DNA of 64,000 nt from Lentimonas sp. CC4 (GTDB lineage: Bacteria; Verrucomicrobiota; Verrucomicrobiia; Opitutales; Coraliomargaritaceae): assembly GCF_902728235.1 (NCBI RefSeq), contig NZ_CACVBO010000001.1:806001-870000 (forward strand). Direction: 5' to 3'. The translations under genes and the position numbers were made by a program. The notes beneath the pieces were generated by a model. It was not told the DNA's origin. It saw only the letters and a list, made by a program, of their open reading frames with translations, and did no database searches. Position 1 is the first letter of the stretch. The number at the start of each line of letters is the position of its first letter. Of the stretch, positions 1 through 10,264 are shown in pieces.

Positions 1-591
1 ACTCCACCTATTTTCATCGCATGCGATGTCGACAACCCGCTGCTCGGATCGCGTGGTGCAGCGGCAGTGTATGGGCCACAAAAAGGCTTGCTCGCGGAAG
101 AGCATGCTGCGTTCGAAGCTGATTCTGCCAGTATGGCATCCAAACTCTGCCAGTTTTTCAACCAACCCGAGTCGGCTCTCGACACACCAGGCAGTGGCGC
201 CGCTGGAGGTATCGGGTTTGGTCTTAATGTCGCCTGCGGGGGGCAATACGTCGCAGGTTTCGACCTCGTCGAAGCATGGCTCGACCTCAAGCGCAAGGTC
301 GCCGAAGCCGACTTGATTCTCACAGGTGAAGGCAAGATCGACCGTAGCTCTCTCAACGGCAAAGGCCCGATCGCACTTGCGCGGGCAGCCCATGCAGCCG
401 ACAAGCCCTGCATACTTCTTGCAGGATGCGTCGAAGCAGCTGCCGCGAAACAGATTCACCAAGACTACCCGAACGCTGCCGCATATGCGATTACCCCAGA
501 AGGTTGCGCACTGGAGCAAGCACTCGCGCAAGGCCAAGAAAACCTGAAGCTTAAAACCAATCACGTGTTACGACAGAGTTACCCACGATGA
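1..591 (+). CDS. Glycerate kinase, C-terminal part (cut by window start)
   Basis: The frame is open from base 1, so the gene begins outside the window; about 196 residues are visible. The conserved glycerate 2-kinase (GlxK/GarK-type) blocks are present: ACDVDNPLLG near the start, then GSGAAGGIGFGL and TGEGKIDRSSLNGKGP. The family phosphorylates glycerate in the cytoplasm with ATP, feeding glyoxylate or serine-derived carbon into glycolysis. The stop overlaps the ATG of the next gene by 4 bases (ATGA), so the two are probably co-transcribed. I cannot tell which position of glycerate is phosphorylated from this fragment. Confidence 0.85.
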   Translation, partial: TPPIFIACDVDNPLLGSRGAAAVYGPQKGLLAEEHAAFEADSASMASKLCQFFNQPESALDTPGSGAAGGIGFGLNVACGGQYVAGFDLVEAWLDLKRKVAEADLILTGEGKIDRSSLNGKGPIALARAAHAADKPCILLAGCVEAAAAKQIHQDYPNAAAYAITPEGCALEQALAQGQENLKLKTNHVLRQSYPR

Positions 592-1247
592 CCATTGAAG
601 AGCATGAGCTAAGAGAGACCCGAAGCCGCCGCATTCGCAGAGTGAAGCGTTGGCTCAGGCCGTTGCCGCGCCGCTCGAACATACATCGCTACCCAATCCT
701 TGGGCGCTTTGCCGAGTTCTCTCGCAAACGTATCTACCTATGGAGCTTTCGCGTCGATAATGTCGTCCCCGCACTCTACGCAGGCTTCATCTTAGCACTC
801 ATGCCACTCTACGGTATACAGATCGCACTCGCACTCTGCTTTGCCCTACTACTACGTGCCAACCTACCGATCCTAGTAGGGCTGCAGATGATCTCGAATC
901 CACTGACGTTTTTACCGTTCTGGTATGCTGCCTACCAAGTCGGACATAATGTGTTGAGTATCGTCAGTATCGAGACCGCAACGATGAACCGTAGCGAAAT
1001 TAGGGTCATACTGCATAACTTCACCTCTGACACTTGGAGTAGTAACCTAGAGCTAGTCACCTCTGCCTTCCTAGTCATGTGCTTAGGTGGCATCGTGATG
1101 GGAACCTTCTTCGGCCTCATCTCCAGCTTTGCCTATCGTATTGCAGCCAGACGCACCGCCGCCAGCTACGCACTCTTGGTTCAAAAAATCCAAGATCGCA
1201 AAGCACGTAAATCCGACTCTCCTACCGACGAACCACCTCATGCTTAA
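588..1247 (+). CDS. DUF2062 family inner-membrane protein
   Basis: This 219-residue protein has a basic N-terminus (residues 1-45), then hydrophobic segments at roughly 62-100, 105-125 and 155-185. The stretch [18 protein letters not shown] followed by [18 protein letters not shown] is the typical DUF2062 signature. The biochemical role of the family is not established. It overlaps the upstream glycerate kinase by 4 bases and its last 8 bases overlap the start of the NamZ-like gene, which suggests a three-gene transcript. Confidence 0.75.
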   Translation: MTIEEHELRETRSRRIRRVKRWLRPLPRRSNIHRYPILGRFAEFSRKRIYLWSFRVDNVVPALYAGFILALMPLYGIQIALALCFALLLRANLPILVGLQMISNPLTFLPFWYAAYQVGHNVLSIVSIETATMNRSEIRVILHNFTSDTWSSNLELVTSAFLVMCLGGIVMGTFFGLISSFAYRIAARRTAASYALLVQKIQDRKARKSDSPTDEPPHA

Positions 1248-2481
1248 CTTCCTCCGTCTCCTCTCGCTGACACTACTCGCGTCCTGCTCCCTGATCGCCC
1301 AAACCGATCGTATCTACCTCGGCATCGATGTGCTCGAGCAATCCGGCTTCCGTGCAGTCGAAGCGAAACGCATCGGCCTGCTCACTCATCCCGCCGGCGT
1401 CAACCGCAATGGAGTCAGCACCATCGAGGTGCTACGCCGTGCGCCGAATGTGAACCTCGTCGCACTGTTTGGCCCGGAGCATGGCATCTATGGGAACGAA
1501 AAGGCCAATGTCCCAGTTGATGATAAGATCGACCCGCGCACTGGCCTCCCCGTCTATTCACTCTACGGCAAATATCGTAAGCCCTCGGCCAAAATGCTTA
1601 GCGGACTCGACGCTCTAGTCATCGACCTACAAGACGTCGGCGTGCGCTCTTACACATATGTCAGCTGCATGCGCTATGCGATGGAAGCCTGCTTCGAAAA
1701 TGGCGTCGAAGTCATTGTGCTGGACCGCCCGAACCCACTCGGTGGCCTAAAAGTCGACGGCCCTCCGCTCGATCGCCAGTGGCGCAGCTACGTAGGTGCG
1801 TTTCACGTGCCCTACGTGCATGGCCTCACTATTGGCGAGCTGGCTCAGGTCGCTCGATACACCTCAGGCACGATGGAAGTGCCTGATAGAGTGCGCCAGA
1901 ATGGAAAGCTCACCGTGATCAAGATGCGTGGCTGGAACCGTAACATGCTTTGGCCGCAGACAGGCCTGAAGTGGGTGCCCACTTCGCCTTACATTCCCGA
2001 CCTTTCCGCCGTTCTCGGCTACTCGATGACAGGCCTCGGCGCACAGGTCGGCGGCTTTTCGCACGGTATCGGCACGCCCTACCCATTTCGCTTCCTACGC
2101 TTTACTGGTAAATCCCCTCAAGCAGTGCAACAAGCACTCATGGCGAAGCGCATCCCCGGTCTGAGCTTTCGTATCATTCGCACGAAAACCAAGGCAGGTG
2201 CTCCAGTCGAAGGCGTCTATGTGAGCGTCAGCGATTGGGCGAAAGTCCGTCCCACCGAAATCAGCTTTTATATGATGCAGCTCACAGCCGCATGGACCCC
2301 CGGCAATCCCTTCACCAGCGCAAAAAATCCTGGGCTATTTAATAAACATGTCGGCAGCACCGCATGGTGGAATGAGATCAGTCAACGCGGCGCTCAGGCC
2401 AGAACCAAAGACTTCGTGCAAGCATGGGCAACGCAGGCACAAAACTTTCAGCACGGAAGCGCACGCTTCTACCTCTACTAG
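1240..2481 (+). CDS. namZ: NamZ-like exo-beta-N-acetylmuramidase (DUF1343), exported
   Basis: DUF1343 proteins include NamZ, which releases N-acetylmuramic acid from the non-reducing end of peptidoglycan fragments (family GH171). Visible blocks are FGPEHGI at about residue 77, [12 protein letters not shown] at about 129, and DRPNPLGG. I chose the ATG at 1240 because it begins a signal peptide; an upstream in-frame start at 1129 would put over 35 non-family residues before it. The signal ends in LLASC with Cys16, which fits a lipobox, so the protein may be a lipoprotein; a cleavage at SLIAQ is the alternative. It ends 4 bases before the convergent histidine kinase gene. The role in wall recycling is inferred from the family. 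Confidence 0.82.
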   Translation: MLNFLRLLSLTLLASCSLIAQTDRIYLGIDVLEQSGFRAVEAKRIGLLTHPAGVNRNGVSTIEVLRRAPNVNLVALFGPEHGIYGNEKANVPVDDKIDPRTGLPVYSLYGKYRKPSAKMLSGLDALVIDLQDVGVRSYTYVSCMRYAMEACFENGVEVIVLDRPNPLGGLKVDGPPLDRQWRSYVGAFHVPYVHGLTIGELAQVARYTSGTMEVPDRVRQNGKLTVIKMRGWNRNMLWPQTGLKWVPTSPYIPDLSAVLGYSMTGLGAQVGGFSHGIGTPYPFRFLRFTGKSPQAVQQALMAKRIPGLSFRIIRTKTKAGAPVEGVYVSVSDWAKVRPTEISFYMMQLTAAWTPGNPFTSAKNPGLFNKHVGSTAWWNEISQRGAQARTKDFVQAWATQAQNFQHGSARFYLY

Positions 2482-2485
2482 ACGA

Positions 2486-4846
2486 TCATTCGGCCTCAAG
2501 CTCACGCTTCGCCTGCCCCACACGATAGGCTTGATAGCGCAACAAAGCGGCCTTCAACGAATCCCCGGACACTGGCTTAGTGATAAAGTCCTGCATGCCT
2601 GCCATCTCACAGGCATCGCGGCTTTCATCCAAAGCATTCGCAGTCAGCGCAGAAATGTATGGCTGCGATCGATTCGCACACATTTCGCGTATTGCATAAG
2701 TTGCCTCTAAGCCATCCATATCCGGCATCTGTAGATCCATTAAGATCAAGTCATAATCAAGCGATTCAACTTGCCCGATCGCCTCATGCCCATCTCTAGC
2801 CCAGACGGCATGTAGCCCATGGCGACTCAAAATCTTCTGAGTTAATTTATAATTTAACGCATCATCTTCCACCACCAACACACGAGTTGACGTGGGCAAA
2901 TCCAGCTCCCGCTCGATGGCTGTCTGATCCTGCAAAGCATCCTGCATCCGGTCTGCCCAGCTTCTAAAATAAAATGTAAAGGTGCTGCCATGCCCCAAAC
3001 GACTTACCGCGGAGATCTCTCCGCCAAGCATTTCCACGATTCGATAACAAATCGCGAGCCCTAAACCCGTGCCTCCATACTGACGGGTCGTCGAAGAGTC
3101 TGCCTGTGTGAAGGCAAGAAACACGTCATCAATCTTATCCTCAGGAATCCCGATGCCCGTATCACTCACTGAAATATAATAACGCGGGCCATCTACTTCA
3201 CCGTGGTCTTCCAACCACGCACGCACACGTATCTCCCCTTCGGCAGTGAATTTCACCGCATTACTCAACAAATTATTTAGCAGCTGCTGCAAACGCGTCC
3301 GATCCGAACAAACATCGGCACGAATTTCGTCTGATATATCGACATGAATCGCGAGCCCCTTCTTATCCGCATTCACACGAAACAAACCCACCACCTCCGT
3401 GATCATGTTCTCTAAATCCACAAGCGAAACAGTCAGCTGCACTTTACCTGCTTCGATTTTTGATAGATCTAGGATCTCACTAATCAAATCCAATAAGATC
3501 CCCCCCGAATTTCGAATGGCCTGCAAGTCCTGCAGCTGTTCTTCATCCATGGGCGTATCCTGTAACATTTCGCTGAATCCAATAATCGAATTCAGCGGTG
3601 TGCGGATCTCATGGCTCATCGTCGCGAGAAAATCACTCTTTGCCAAATTTGCCTCCTGCGCCAACTCAGCCATTTTCTTCGATCGAGCGGTTGCCAATTG
3701 TAGCTCCTTAGTGCGCAGCCTCACCTTCTCTTCGACCTCAGAATAACTATGCCGCAACTGATCGGTCATGTCATTAAATGCCCGTGCTAAATCATCTAAT
3801 TCACTCTTCCCCCCGGCAGGCACTTGTAAGTCGAAATCACCTCCAGCAACTGTATTGAAATTTCGCGACAAACGACTAATCGGCCGACTAATCCCCAAAG
3901 TAAACCAGACACCCAAACCAATCGCGCCAGCGAATAAAACAACCACAGAAATCCAGAATAATAGGCTCAAGTTCGCAGACTGTCGATCACTCCGCTCTTG
4001 GCTAGAGAGGATCAAGTAATCCACCATCTCACGTAAGCGCACACCATGATTCTCCAGAAGCTCTACGGACTCTCTTTCCACTTTGGCAGCTACTGTGAAT
4101 TCGACTGCGACCGCGCGTAGATCCTGCATCACAACGCGCATGGATTCGAGATATACATCTAGGGGCTCAAGCTCCAACGTCTCCGCTAACGCTTCTAATT
4201 CAAGATACTTTGCTTCATACGTTTGACGTGCGATTTCAAAGTTAGCCCGAAAGCGCCCCAAATCATTTTCTAACAACAGATCCCGATCAATCACGCCGAT
4301 CGCTCGATTCAACCAGCCCCACACATAACTATTTGCACTCATAAAACGCTCCAAGCTCTCCAACTGGATCGTCTCTTCTGTAAAACTTGCATGCAGCTCC
4401 TGATGATGGGCATCGAGATACTTCTGCATCGCCACGCTATGAGCTCCGAATCGAATGACTCCTTCGCGCACGTCTTTATCCAAATCAGCCAAGAACTGCT
4501 TACTCTGCACCAAGCGCTTGAATACAGTCTCATATTCTTCAATACGCGTAATCATGTCGGCTAACGTATCAATATCATACGCATCTGCATTCACGCTCAG
4601 CCGATCAAGAATCTCGATCGAGTTCTCCAAGGAACTCTGCACATAACGCTCACCAGTCATACGGTCTTGGAAAATACGATTCCCGATCACGACATTTGAA
4701 AGCTCACGAGAGACGACATTCAACTGCGTCAAGCGCTGCTCGTGGCTCCTCACCTCTGCAATCGAATAACGGCTAATCCCCACAAACAGCGCAAACGCCA
4801 AGAGCGAGCAAGCAACTGCAATTCCTATTTTTGTCGAAATGCGCAT
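2486..4846 (-). CDS. Hybrid sensor histidine kinase (periplasmic sensor-HAMP-HisKA-HATPase-REC)
   Basis: This 786-residue protein has a membrane segment at 7-28, a largely helical periplasmic region of about 265 residues, and a second membrane segment at about 293-316. HAMP and a coiled linker follow. The HisKA domain has the phospho-acceptor His412 in MSHEIRTPLN. The ATPase domain is complete (Asn529, DTGIGI at 562, GGTGLGL at 591). A C-terminal receiver has acidic residues 661/662, phospho-acceptor Asp704 and Lys757. All catalytic residues are present, so it should be active. There is no HPt domain and no stand-alone regulator nearby, so the output partner lies elsewhere. It starts 3 bases after a solute-binding lipoprotein gene, an arrangement reminiscent of TorT/TorS, where a binding protein passes a ligand signal to a helical sensor domain. 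Confidence 0.93.
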   Translation of the reverse strand: MRISTKIGIAVACSLLAFALFVGISRYSIAEVRSHEQRLTQLNVVSRELSNVVIGNRIFQDRMTGERYVQSSLENSIEILDRLSVNADAYDIDTLADMITRIEEYETVFKRLVQSKQFLADLDKDVREGVIRFGAHSVAMQKYLDAHHQELHASFTEETIQLESLERFMSANSYVWGWLNRAIGVIDRDLLLENDLGRFRANFEIARQTYEAKYLELEALAETLELEPLDVYLESMRVVMQDLRAVAVEFTVAAKVERESVELLENHGVRLREMVDYLILSSQERSDRQSANLSLLFWISVVVLFAGAIGLGVWFTLGISRPISRLSRNFNTVAGGDFDLQVPAGGKSELDDLARAFNDMTDQLRHSYSEVEEKVRLRTKELQLATARSKKMAELAQEANLAKSDFLATMSHEIRTPLNSIIGFSEMLQDTPMDEEQLQDLQAIRNSGGILLDLISEILDLSKIEAGKVQLTVSLVDLENMITEVVGLFRVNADKKGLAIHVDISDEIRADVCSDRTRLQQLLNNLLSNAVKFTAEGEIRVRAWLEDHGEVDGPRYYISVSDTGIGIPEDKIDDVFLAFTQADSSTTRQYGGTGLGLAICYRIVEMLGGEISAVSRLGHGSTFTFYFRSWADRMQDALQDQTAIERELDLPTSTRVLVVEDDALNYKLTQKILSRHGLHAVWARDGHEAIGQVESLDYDLILMDLQMPDMDGLEATYAIREMCANRSQPYISALTANALDESRDACEMAGMQDFITKPVSGDSLKAALLRYQAYRVGQAKRELEAE

Positions 4847-4849
4847 GAG

Positions 4850-6088
4850 TTATCGAGATGAAGAATCAGAACGATAGACAACTTCCATCTCACCTCCACT
4901 ATATTTCGAAAGCAAAATAGGAATCGATAATTGCCGACCACCTGTCAACAGCGTGCCCCCCTGCAAACCCATCATCCGCATTTCAACGATAAAAGGGTCT
5001 GGGAAATTGAGCGTTTCGATCGACTCAATCAACATCTCAGAAGAGCTCACTGCTTCGCTCCCACAATGAACGACACCACGAAGCACGCTCTCCAGCGCAT
5101 ACAATTTGAGATCCACATCCGCATCCCATTCTGAGAATGTATCGAGGTAGCGATCCTTCAAATTCAAATAATAATCACTACGCTCCTCGATCGGCGCAGA
5201 GCAGCCGACTAGCCACACCTCACCTGCCATCAAACGAGACTCCCTCGCATCATTCAACTGCTGTAAATCACGAGCAATCACGAGACCAGTATAACCTCCC
5301 TCTCGAAGAGAGGACACCGCCAACGAAAGTGTGCCATGCGGTTGACCACATAAGATGACTACATTCGACTGACTCGAAACCACCCGTGCCACAAAAGACT
5401 GAACCGCAACTGGAGGATGCGACAAATCAAAGACTGCCTCAGTCACATCGAAACGTGCAAATCGAACCACTTCGATGCCCGCTTGCTCCACCATTTCCTC
5501 CACCTTCAACTTCTGATACATCGCAGGTCGGGAAGCACCAACTAGCACACACACAGACAATTCCCCGAGGTCCCCTTGGTTTTCCTTTAAATAATCCACC
5601 ACACTTGCAAACAGCTGGATCGCCCGCGGCTTTGCCAAAACCCCATAACTCGAACTGCTTAACAAACGATTGGATAACCCGTAGTGGAGATACAAAATAC
5701 CGGCAGAATCCAGAACCGGAGCAACTGCCTCACTGACCGCATTCCCCTCTGGGCCGATCACATAATGGACATCGCCCGCCTGCACAAAATCATACGCAAT
5801 CTCTAACGCTCGAGACGCGTCACTCACATCATCTCGCACCAGCAGTTCGATACGGTAGCGCTCGCCATCGACTTCCAAGCCTCCGTGCTCATTATAATAA
5901 TCGGCGATCACACTCGCACAGTTCACCGTAACGATACCGCCACGCTGCCCCTCCCCACTTAGAGAAGCAATCACCCCGACTTTCAGCACCTGGCCCTCCG
6001 GAACAGACTCGCTCTCACAACCGACTCCTAAAAGAAGCACAGCCACACACAGCACCGTAGCGATAAACTGATTCCGGATGCGTCTCAT
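4850..6088 (-). CDS. Periplasmic solute-binding lipoprotein, branched-chain amino acid (Peripla_BP_6) type
   Basis: This 412-residue protein has a signal peptide ending in LLLGVGC with Cys24 as the probable lipidated residue. The mature part begins LKVGVIASLSGEGQRGG, followed by VNCASVIADYYNEHGGL and YVIGPEGNAVSEAVAPVLD. This is the layout of type I periplasmic binding proteins of the Leu/Ile/Val or amide/urea class. No ABC permease or ATPase gene is adjacent. Instead it overlaps the FG-GAP gene by 4 bases and is 3 bases from the hybrid kinase, which suggests a sensing rather than an import role. The ligand cannot be read from the sequence. Confidence 0.85.
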   Translation of the reverse strand: MRRIRNQFIATVLCVAVLLLGVGCESESVPEGQVLKVGVIASLSGEGQRGGIVTVNCASVIADYYNEHGGLEVDGERYRIELLVRDDVSDASRALEIAYDFVQAGDVHYVIGPEGNAVSEAVAPVLDSAGILYLHYGLSNRLLSSSSYGVLAKPRAIQLFASVVDYLKENQGDLGELSVCVLVGASRPAMYQKLKVEEMVEQAGIEVVRFARFDVTEAVFDLSHPPVAVQSFVARVVSSQSNVVILCGQPHGTLSLAVSSLREGGYTGLVIARDLQQLNDARESRLMAGEVWLVGCSAPIEERSDYYLNLKDRYLDTFSEWDADVDLKLYALESVLRGVVHCGSEAVSSSEMLIESIETLNFPDPFIVEMRMMGLQGGTLLTGGRQLSIPILLSKYSGGEMEVVYRSDSSSR

Positions 6089-8409
6089 TCTTGTGGGTAA
6101 AATAAAATACGGTCATGCACTAAAAACGCGAAATCAAGTTTCCCATCTCCCGTAAAATCGCCAATCACGACTTCACGCGGTTCCACCTTACTGCCAGTGC
6201 GACCTTGGTAATGCAGGTTTTGCTCGAACACTTCCCAGAACATTCGGCTTTCCCACTTTGATTCTTTTTGCACTAGAAATTCCACCACATGGCTCTGTCC
6301 ATCCACTGCAATCAAATCAACACCGCCATCTTGATCGAAGTCTGCGCTCTCCACATAGCTATAGTGCACGGCTTCGAGGTCCGTCTCGTAGCTTTCCTCA
6401 ACTAGACGCGTCCAAGCATTGGCCTGCGTAGGTAATCTCCAAAAGCGATCGTCTCCGGTAAAGATAAATTCCGATGCCCCCTTACGTGCCTTCAATTCAT
6501 GCCACTCCTTCAAATTAATCTTCCCAGCAGCGACTGTGCTGCGATAGCGAAATACGCCATCCTCATCACGCTCTAGTAATTGAAACTCACCTACGCCGCT
6601 TACATAGAAAACCAACTGCTGCACATCGCCTCGCTCATATAACGGCACGACCGCCGAGACCATATCATCTCCACGTCGCGCATTAAATTGATCCACCATT
6701 TCAAGGTTGCCATCCTTCACTTTAAGCGCACGCGCATAGCCTGCCCTTCCGACGACCAACTCATTCGAGCCGTCGCCATTCACGTCAAATACACTGACCT
6801 GCGCTGGCTGAATATCCTTTAACAAGCTCTCACGAATCGTCGAGCCCTGCGCCACCTCTTTAAAAGTCACGCCATCTTCCTGATCCAAAGACAACAGCAC
6901 CGGTGCCTCTCGCGCCACAAAGATCATCAGCCCGTAGCTATCTTTATCAAACACGGCCACCTCACGAATTGCGAACGGCTTACGCTTAACACCAGTCAGC
7001 TCAGTGCTAGAGAGCACCACCCATTCAGAATCCGAATCCTTGCGGTTAGCAGGTCGAGCAAGCGTCAACGTCATCTTACCCTTCAACTCGCTCACCAGCA
7101 CTAACTCCGAATATCCATCTTCATCCAGATCGACTGCCGCACACACCAGCGGCTCGCCCTCTCCTAACACCAGCTGACGGGGAAATGAGAGTCGCCCACT
7201 CTTATCCATCTGACTCACGCCCATGGTCTTCTCCGTCGCACTCACAATCACAACGGTATCTTGATCATCTTTAAAAAACTGCCCACACGCCATCGAAGAA
7301 ATCCCCGAAAACGAGGGAAACGTCTGCGCCGCCTTAAAATGTCCAGACTCTTTCAAAAATAGCACGAGTTCCGCACCCGCGGGATCTGCTGCTAACACAT
7401 CCTGCTGTCCATCCCCATTCAAATCACCCAGCGCATAATTCGCCGACAAACGCCCCTTCTTAAAGATCGGGTAGATCTCTGGCTGCGCAGCCGAAAAGCC
7501 CTTCGCCTCCTGCACCGCCTCAGCCTTCTTTAATTGAAAGAATTCCAGCCCACCGCTGCGCGAATCCACCGAGCAAAATGCCATCGACTCACCATCCGCT
7601 TGAGGTAGCGCGCGCACCGCGCGCACCGAACGCTCAAAAACAAAGCGCCGCTCAGGCCCAAAGCCCCCCTCACTTAACTGCTCACGCAACACCAGCGACT
7701 GATCACCATTGGATGTAATGTAGAGCACATCCTTGCGTCCATCTCCCGTAACATCCTCTAGCAGCATATTAAACGGATTATCGCCAGTCAGGTAGTAGAG
7801 CTCCGCCTCTCCGAGCTGCCCATGCTTATCCTGATGATACACACGCAGCGCATCCGCAGAAATAACCAACAACTCAAGACTCCCATCGTCATCGATGTCC
7901 GAAATCTGAACGGTGCCTGTCCAACCAAGAGTTTCTAGATTATCAAACTCATCGGTCTCCGTCCAATTCCCAGCCTCGTTCTGATACCGAACAGTCAATG
8001 GCACGTCGCCCGAAGTATAGGCCAAGTCCGCACGACCATCTCCATTTAAATCCCCCACCGACAAATCAAATACAGGAAAGCCGATCGTAATGCCTTCGCT
8101 CTCAAATCGCGCATCTTCAAGTTGCGGATCCCAACGGTTACGGTTTAGCCGTGTCTTACCACTATCACTATCCGTATCCTCGCCACGCTGATACAATATC
8201 TCGATCTGTGCCGTATCATTATTCACCACGACCAAATCGTTCAAGCCATCCTGATTGACATCACACACATTCAGCGCGCGCGTCCCCCAGTCCAACTTCA
8301 ACACCTCCGGCCCTGAAAACGAAAACGACGATGTCTCTGCGCCCGTAAGCAAGCTCACGAACAACACGCCGCAGCCACACAAAAGACTCTGCTTTAAGCC
8401 AGCTCTCAT
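6085..8409 (-). CDS. Secreted FG-GAP/VCBS repeat protein (beta-propeller)
   Basis: This 774-residue protein has an N-terminal signal peptide (LLCGCGVLFVSLLTGAETSS). At least nine calcium-binding-type motifs of the form DxNxDGxxDLVVV are spread over its length, for example DVNQDGLNDLVVV, DLNGDGRADLAYT, DVTGDGRKDVLYI and DFTGDGKLDFAFL. Such repeats build extracytoplasmic beta-propellers used for ligand or surface binding. It overlaps both neighbours by 4 bases, so it is tightly coupled to the binding lipoprotein and kinase. Its role in that unit is unknown; a structural or ligand-presenting part is an inference. Confidence 0.85.
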   Translation of the reverse strand: MRAGLKQSLLCGCGVLFVSLLTGAETSSFSFSGPEVLKLDWGTRALNVCDVNQDGLNDLVVVNNDTAQIEILYQRGEDTDSDSGKTRLNRNRWDPQLEDARFESEGITIGFPVFDLSVGDLNGDGRADLAYTSGDVPLTVRYQNEAGNWTETDEFDNLETLGWTGTVQISDIDDDGSLELLVISADALRVYHQDKHGQLGEAELYYLTGDNPFNMLLEDVTGDGRKDVLYITSNGDQSLVLREQLSEGGFGPERRFVFERSVRAVRALPQADGESMAFCSVDSRSGGLEFFQLKKAEAVQEAKGFSAAQPEIYPIFKKGRLSANYALGDLNGDGQQDVLAADPAGAELVLFLKESGHFKAAQTFPSFSGISSMACGQFFKDDQDTVVIVSATEKTMGVSQMDKSGRLSFPRQLVLGEGEPLVCAAVDLDEDGYSELVLVSELKGKMTLTLARPANRKDSDSEWVVLSSTELTGVKRKPFAIREVAVFDKDSYGLMIFVAREAPVLLSLDQEDGVTFKEVAQGSTIRESLLKDIQPAQVSVFDVNGDGSNELVVGRAGYARALKVKDGNLEMVDQFNARRGDDMVSAVVPLYERGDVQQLVFYVSGVGEFQLLERDEDGVFRYRSTVAAGKINLKEWHELKARKGASEFIFTGDDRFWRLPTQANAWTRLVEESYETDLEAVHYSYVESADFDQDGGVDLIAVDGQSHVVEFLVQKESKWESRMFWEVFEQNLHYQGRTGSKVEPREVVIGDFTGDGKLDFAFLVHDRILFYPQE

Positions 8410-10193
8410 TCACTGTCCTCGCTCTTAATGATTAATGTGCGCCCAAACAAACTATCCGGCGCTTCATTCACTTCAGATATCAAACGATACGACACATCCA
8501 AATCCGATGGGATCTGATCCGCACTCACCTTCGAGGTAAACCCGCTCAGCTCACCAGCCTCTAGCAATGACCGAAACAAAGGCTCAACCATTTGCTCCGC
8601 ATTCATATAAGAACGCGTCACCGCATTCGGCTGCTCGATACGTTCAAACAATGCCTCGATCTCACGACTTTGCCACAATCCATCGCCCCCCTCACTCATA
8701 CGTGAAAGCACCTGATGTAAAAGTCCCACGCGTCCAATATTCACAATCAATTCCGAACGAGTCATCACATAGCTCACATCCGCCTGCTGGGCTTCTGGAA
8801 AATTCGGATCACTCGGCCCGTGGATGGTATAAATCGTCTGCCCTTCATACTCTTGGGTTTCGATCATTGCTCGCGCCCCTGGCACCATATCTTTAAATGC
8901 CTCAATCGCCTGAGAAAATGCCTGTGAATCATTCAGCTCGACCATAAACAATTGTTGCGACTCGGCCGTTTGCATTCCCTCCAGACCTGCCTCATTCAGC
9001 ACCGATAAGTTAACGACGCGACTGCCGAAGTTCTCCAATATCGAAGAGCGCAGATCAACGCCAGTGTTCGTTTGCATCATCTGCATCTGCATATCGATCA
9101 ACGGTGGTAATGTAGGGCTAGCCGAAGTCAGCACTTTCTCCAAATTTGCCAGCATCTCGCTGAAATCAAACAACGACACAGCACTACTCAGCACCCCCTC
9201 TGGCACGTAACGTGCCTCTGGCAGCTCCCCTTGCCCATAGCTAAGCAAGCTCAAGAACCCAAGCTTCTCGTCATAAATCATGCCATAATGCGCTAGCACA
9301 CCATCCTCGATCAAATCGAGATCCGCATACATTGCCTGCAACGACTCCAACGACAGCGCATTTTGCAGACTCTGCGCAGTCACCCCGAACATCGCCAAAT
9401 TGTTCACCATCGGAAGGTCAACTAATGCTGTATTTAGTGGCGGCATCAAATTCTCCAGGTTCAAATACACAGACACGTCACCCCGCCCGCCATCTTCGCG
9501 AGAGCGTCGATACACATCAGAATCCGCAATCGGATCACTTGCACCCTCTTTGATCGACTCCACTGCATCACGCAAACGGCTCTCTGGCGCCGCTAAGACC
9601 ACGATGCCATCCACAAACGCATAGCCATCCTCGATGTAAGTTTCCTCACCATCAAAGGTCTCATCAAAATACAAAGTCTCACCCATGAACGACTCCTGGA
9701 TCATCTCATGTTCGACCAATGGATTCACCTCCTGCTGTGCCGCCATATTTCGCTCAAACTGAATGTGCATCAATTCATTTAAACGATCTGCATCTCCAGA
9801 AAACTCAGCCATCAGCACCATCTCTTCACGGTCAACCTGCCCCATCATCTTATCCGCCAGCTTGTAAAAAGCCAAACTCGCCTGCCCTGGGAAGAGTTCA
9901 AACAACTCATCCTGTGTCAGTCCAAACGCATCAAGCACATCGTCGAAATCTTCTTCATCATCCCCATCATTGCCCGCGTCCTCCGCTGCAACCCTATCAA
10001 AAAAATCAAGCAGCTCCTCATCCTCAAACAATTCTACGATCGGGTGCGTCTCCCACTGCTCCCGCGTCTCCGAGATACTCCGAACCGTGACAAAAAAATC
10101 AGCATCCTCGCCGATAATTTCCTGAAAAGGCACCGCAAACACCGCAGAGCACGACAGCCCCGCACACACAATTGATAACAAAAATTTATTCAT
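8406..10193 (-). CDS. Exported protein of unknown function, first gene of the sensor operon
   Basis: This 595-residue protein begins with a clear signal peptide (MNKFLLSIVCAGLSCSAVFA, cleavage near AVFA/VP). The rest is acidic, with a run of Asp/Glu at about 74-85 (AGNDGDDEEDFDD). Its general layout of long alternating segments resembles DUF3352-type secreted proteins, but I cannot confirm that family by eye. No catalytic motif was found. It overlaps the FG-GAP gene by 4 bases and is the promoter-proximal member of the four-gene unit ending with the hybrid kinase. Confidence 0.7.
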   Translation of the reverse strand: MNKFLLSIVCAGLSCSAVFAVPFQEIIGEDADFFVTVRSISETREQWETHPIVELFEDEELLDFFDRVAAEDAGNDGDDEEDFDDVLDAFGLTQDELFELFPGQASLAFYKLADKMMGQVDREEMVLMAEFSGDADRLNELMHIQFERNMAAQQEVNPLVEHEMIQESFMGETLYFDETFDGEETYIEDGYAFVDGIVVLAAPESRLRDAVESIKEGASDPIADSDVYRRSREDGGRGDVSVYLNLENLMPPLNTALVDLPMVNNLAMFGVTAQSLQNALSLESLQAMYADLDLIEDGVLAHYGMIYDEKLGFLSLLSYGQGELPEARYVPEGVLSSAVSLFDFSEMLANLEKVLTSASPTLPPLIDMQMQMMQTNTGVDLRSSILENFGSRVVNLSVLNEAGLEGMQTAESQQLFMVELNDSQAFSQAIEAFKDMVPGARAMIETQEYEGQTIYTIHGPSDPNFPEAQQADVSYVMTRSELIVNIGRVGLLHQVLSRMSEGGDGLWQSREIEALFERIEQPNAVTRSYMNAEQMVEPLFRSLLEAGELSGFTSKVSADQIPSDLDVSYRLISEVNEAPDSLFGRTLIIKSEDSE

Positions 10194-10228
10194 ACTTAAA
10201 ATGACAACTCACAGTTCAAATCTACCCC

Positions 10229-10264
10229 TCAGGCTTCAGCTCTAATATTTCAGGTTTCAGCTCT
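10229..10264. repeat. 15-bp direct repeat, AGCTGA word type
   Basis: TCAGGCTTCAGCTCT at 10229-10243 recurs as TCAGGTTTCAGCTCT at 10250-10264 with one mismatch. It abuts the stop codon of the protease gene and lies in the 70-base gap before the exported-protein gene. The same vocabulary recurs at other gene borders in this window. Confidence 0.7.
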
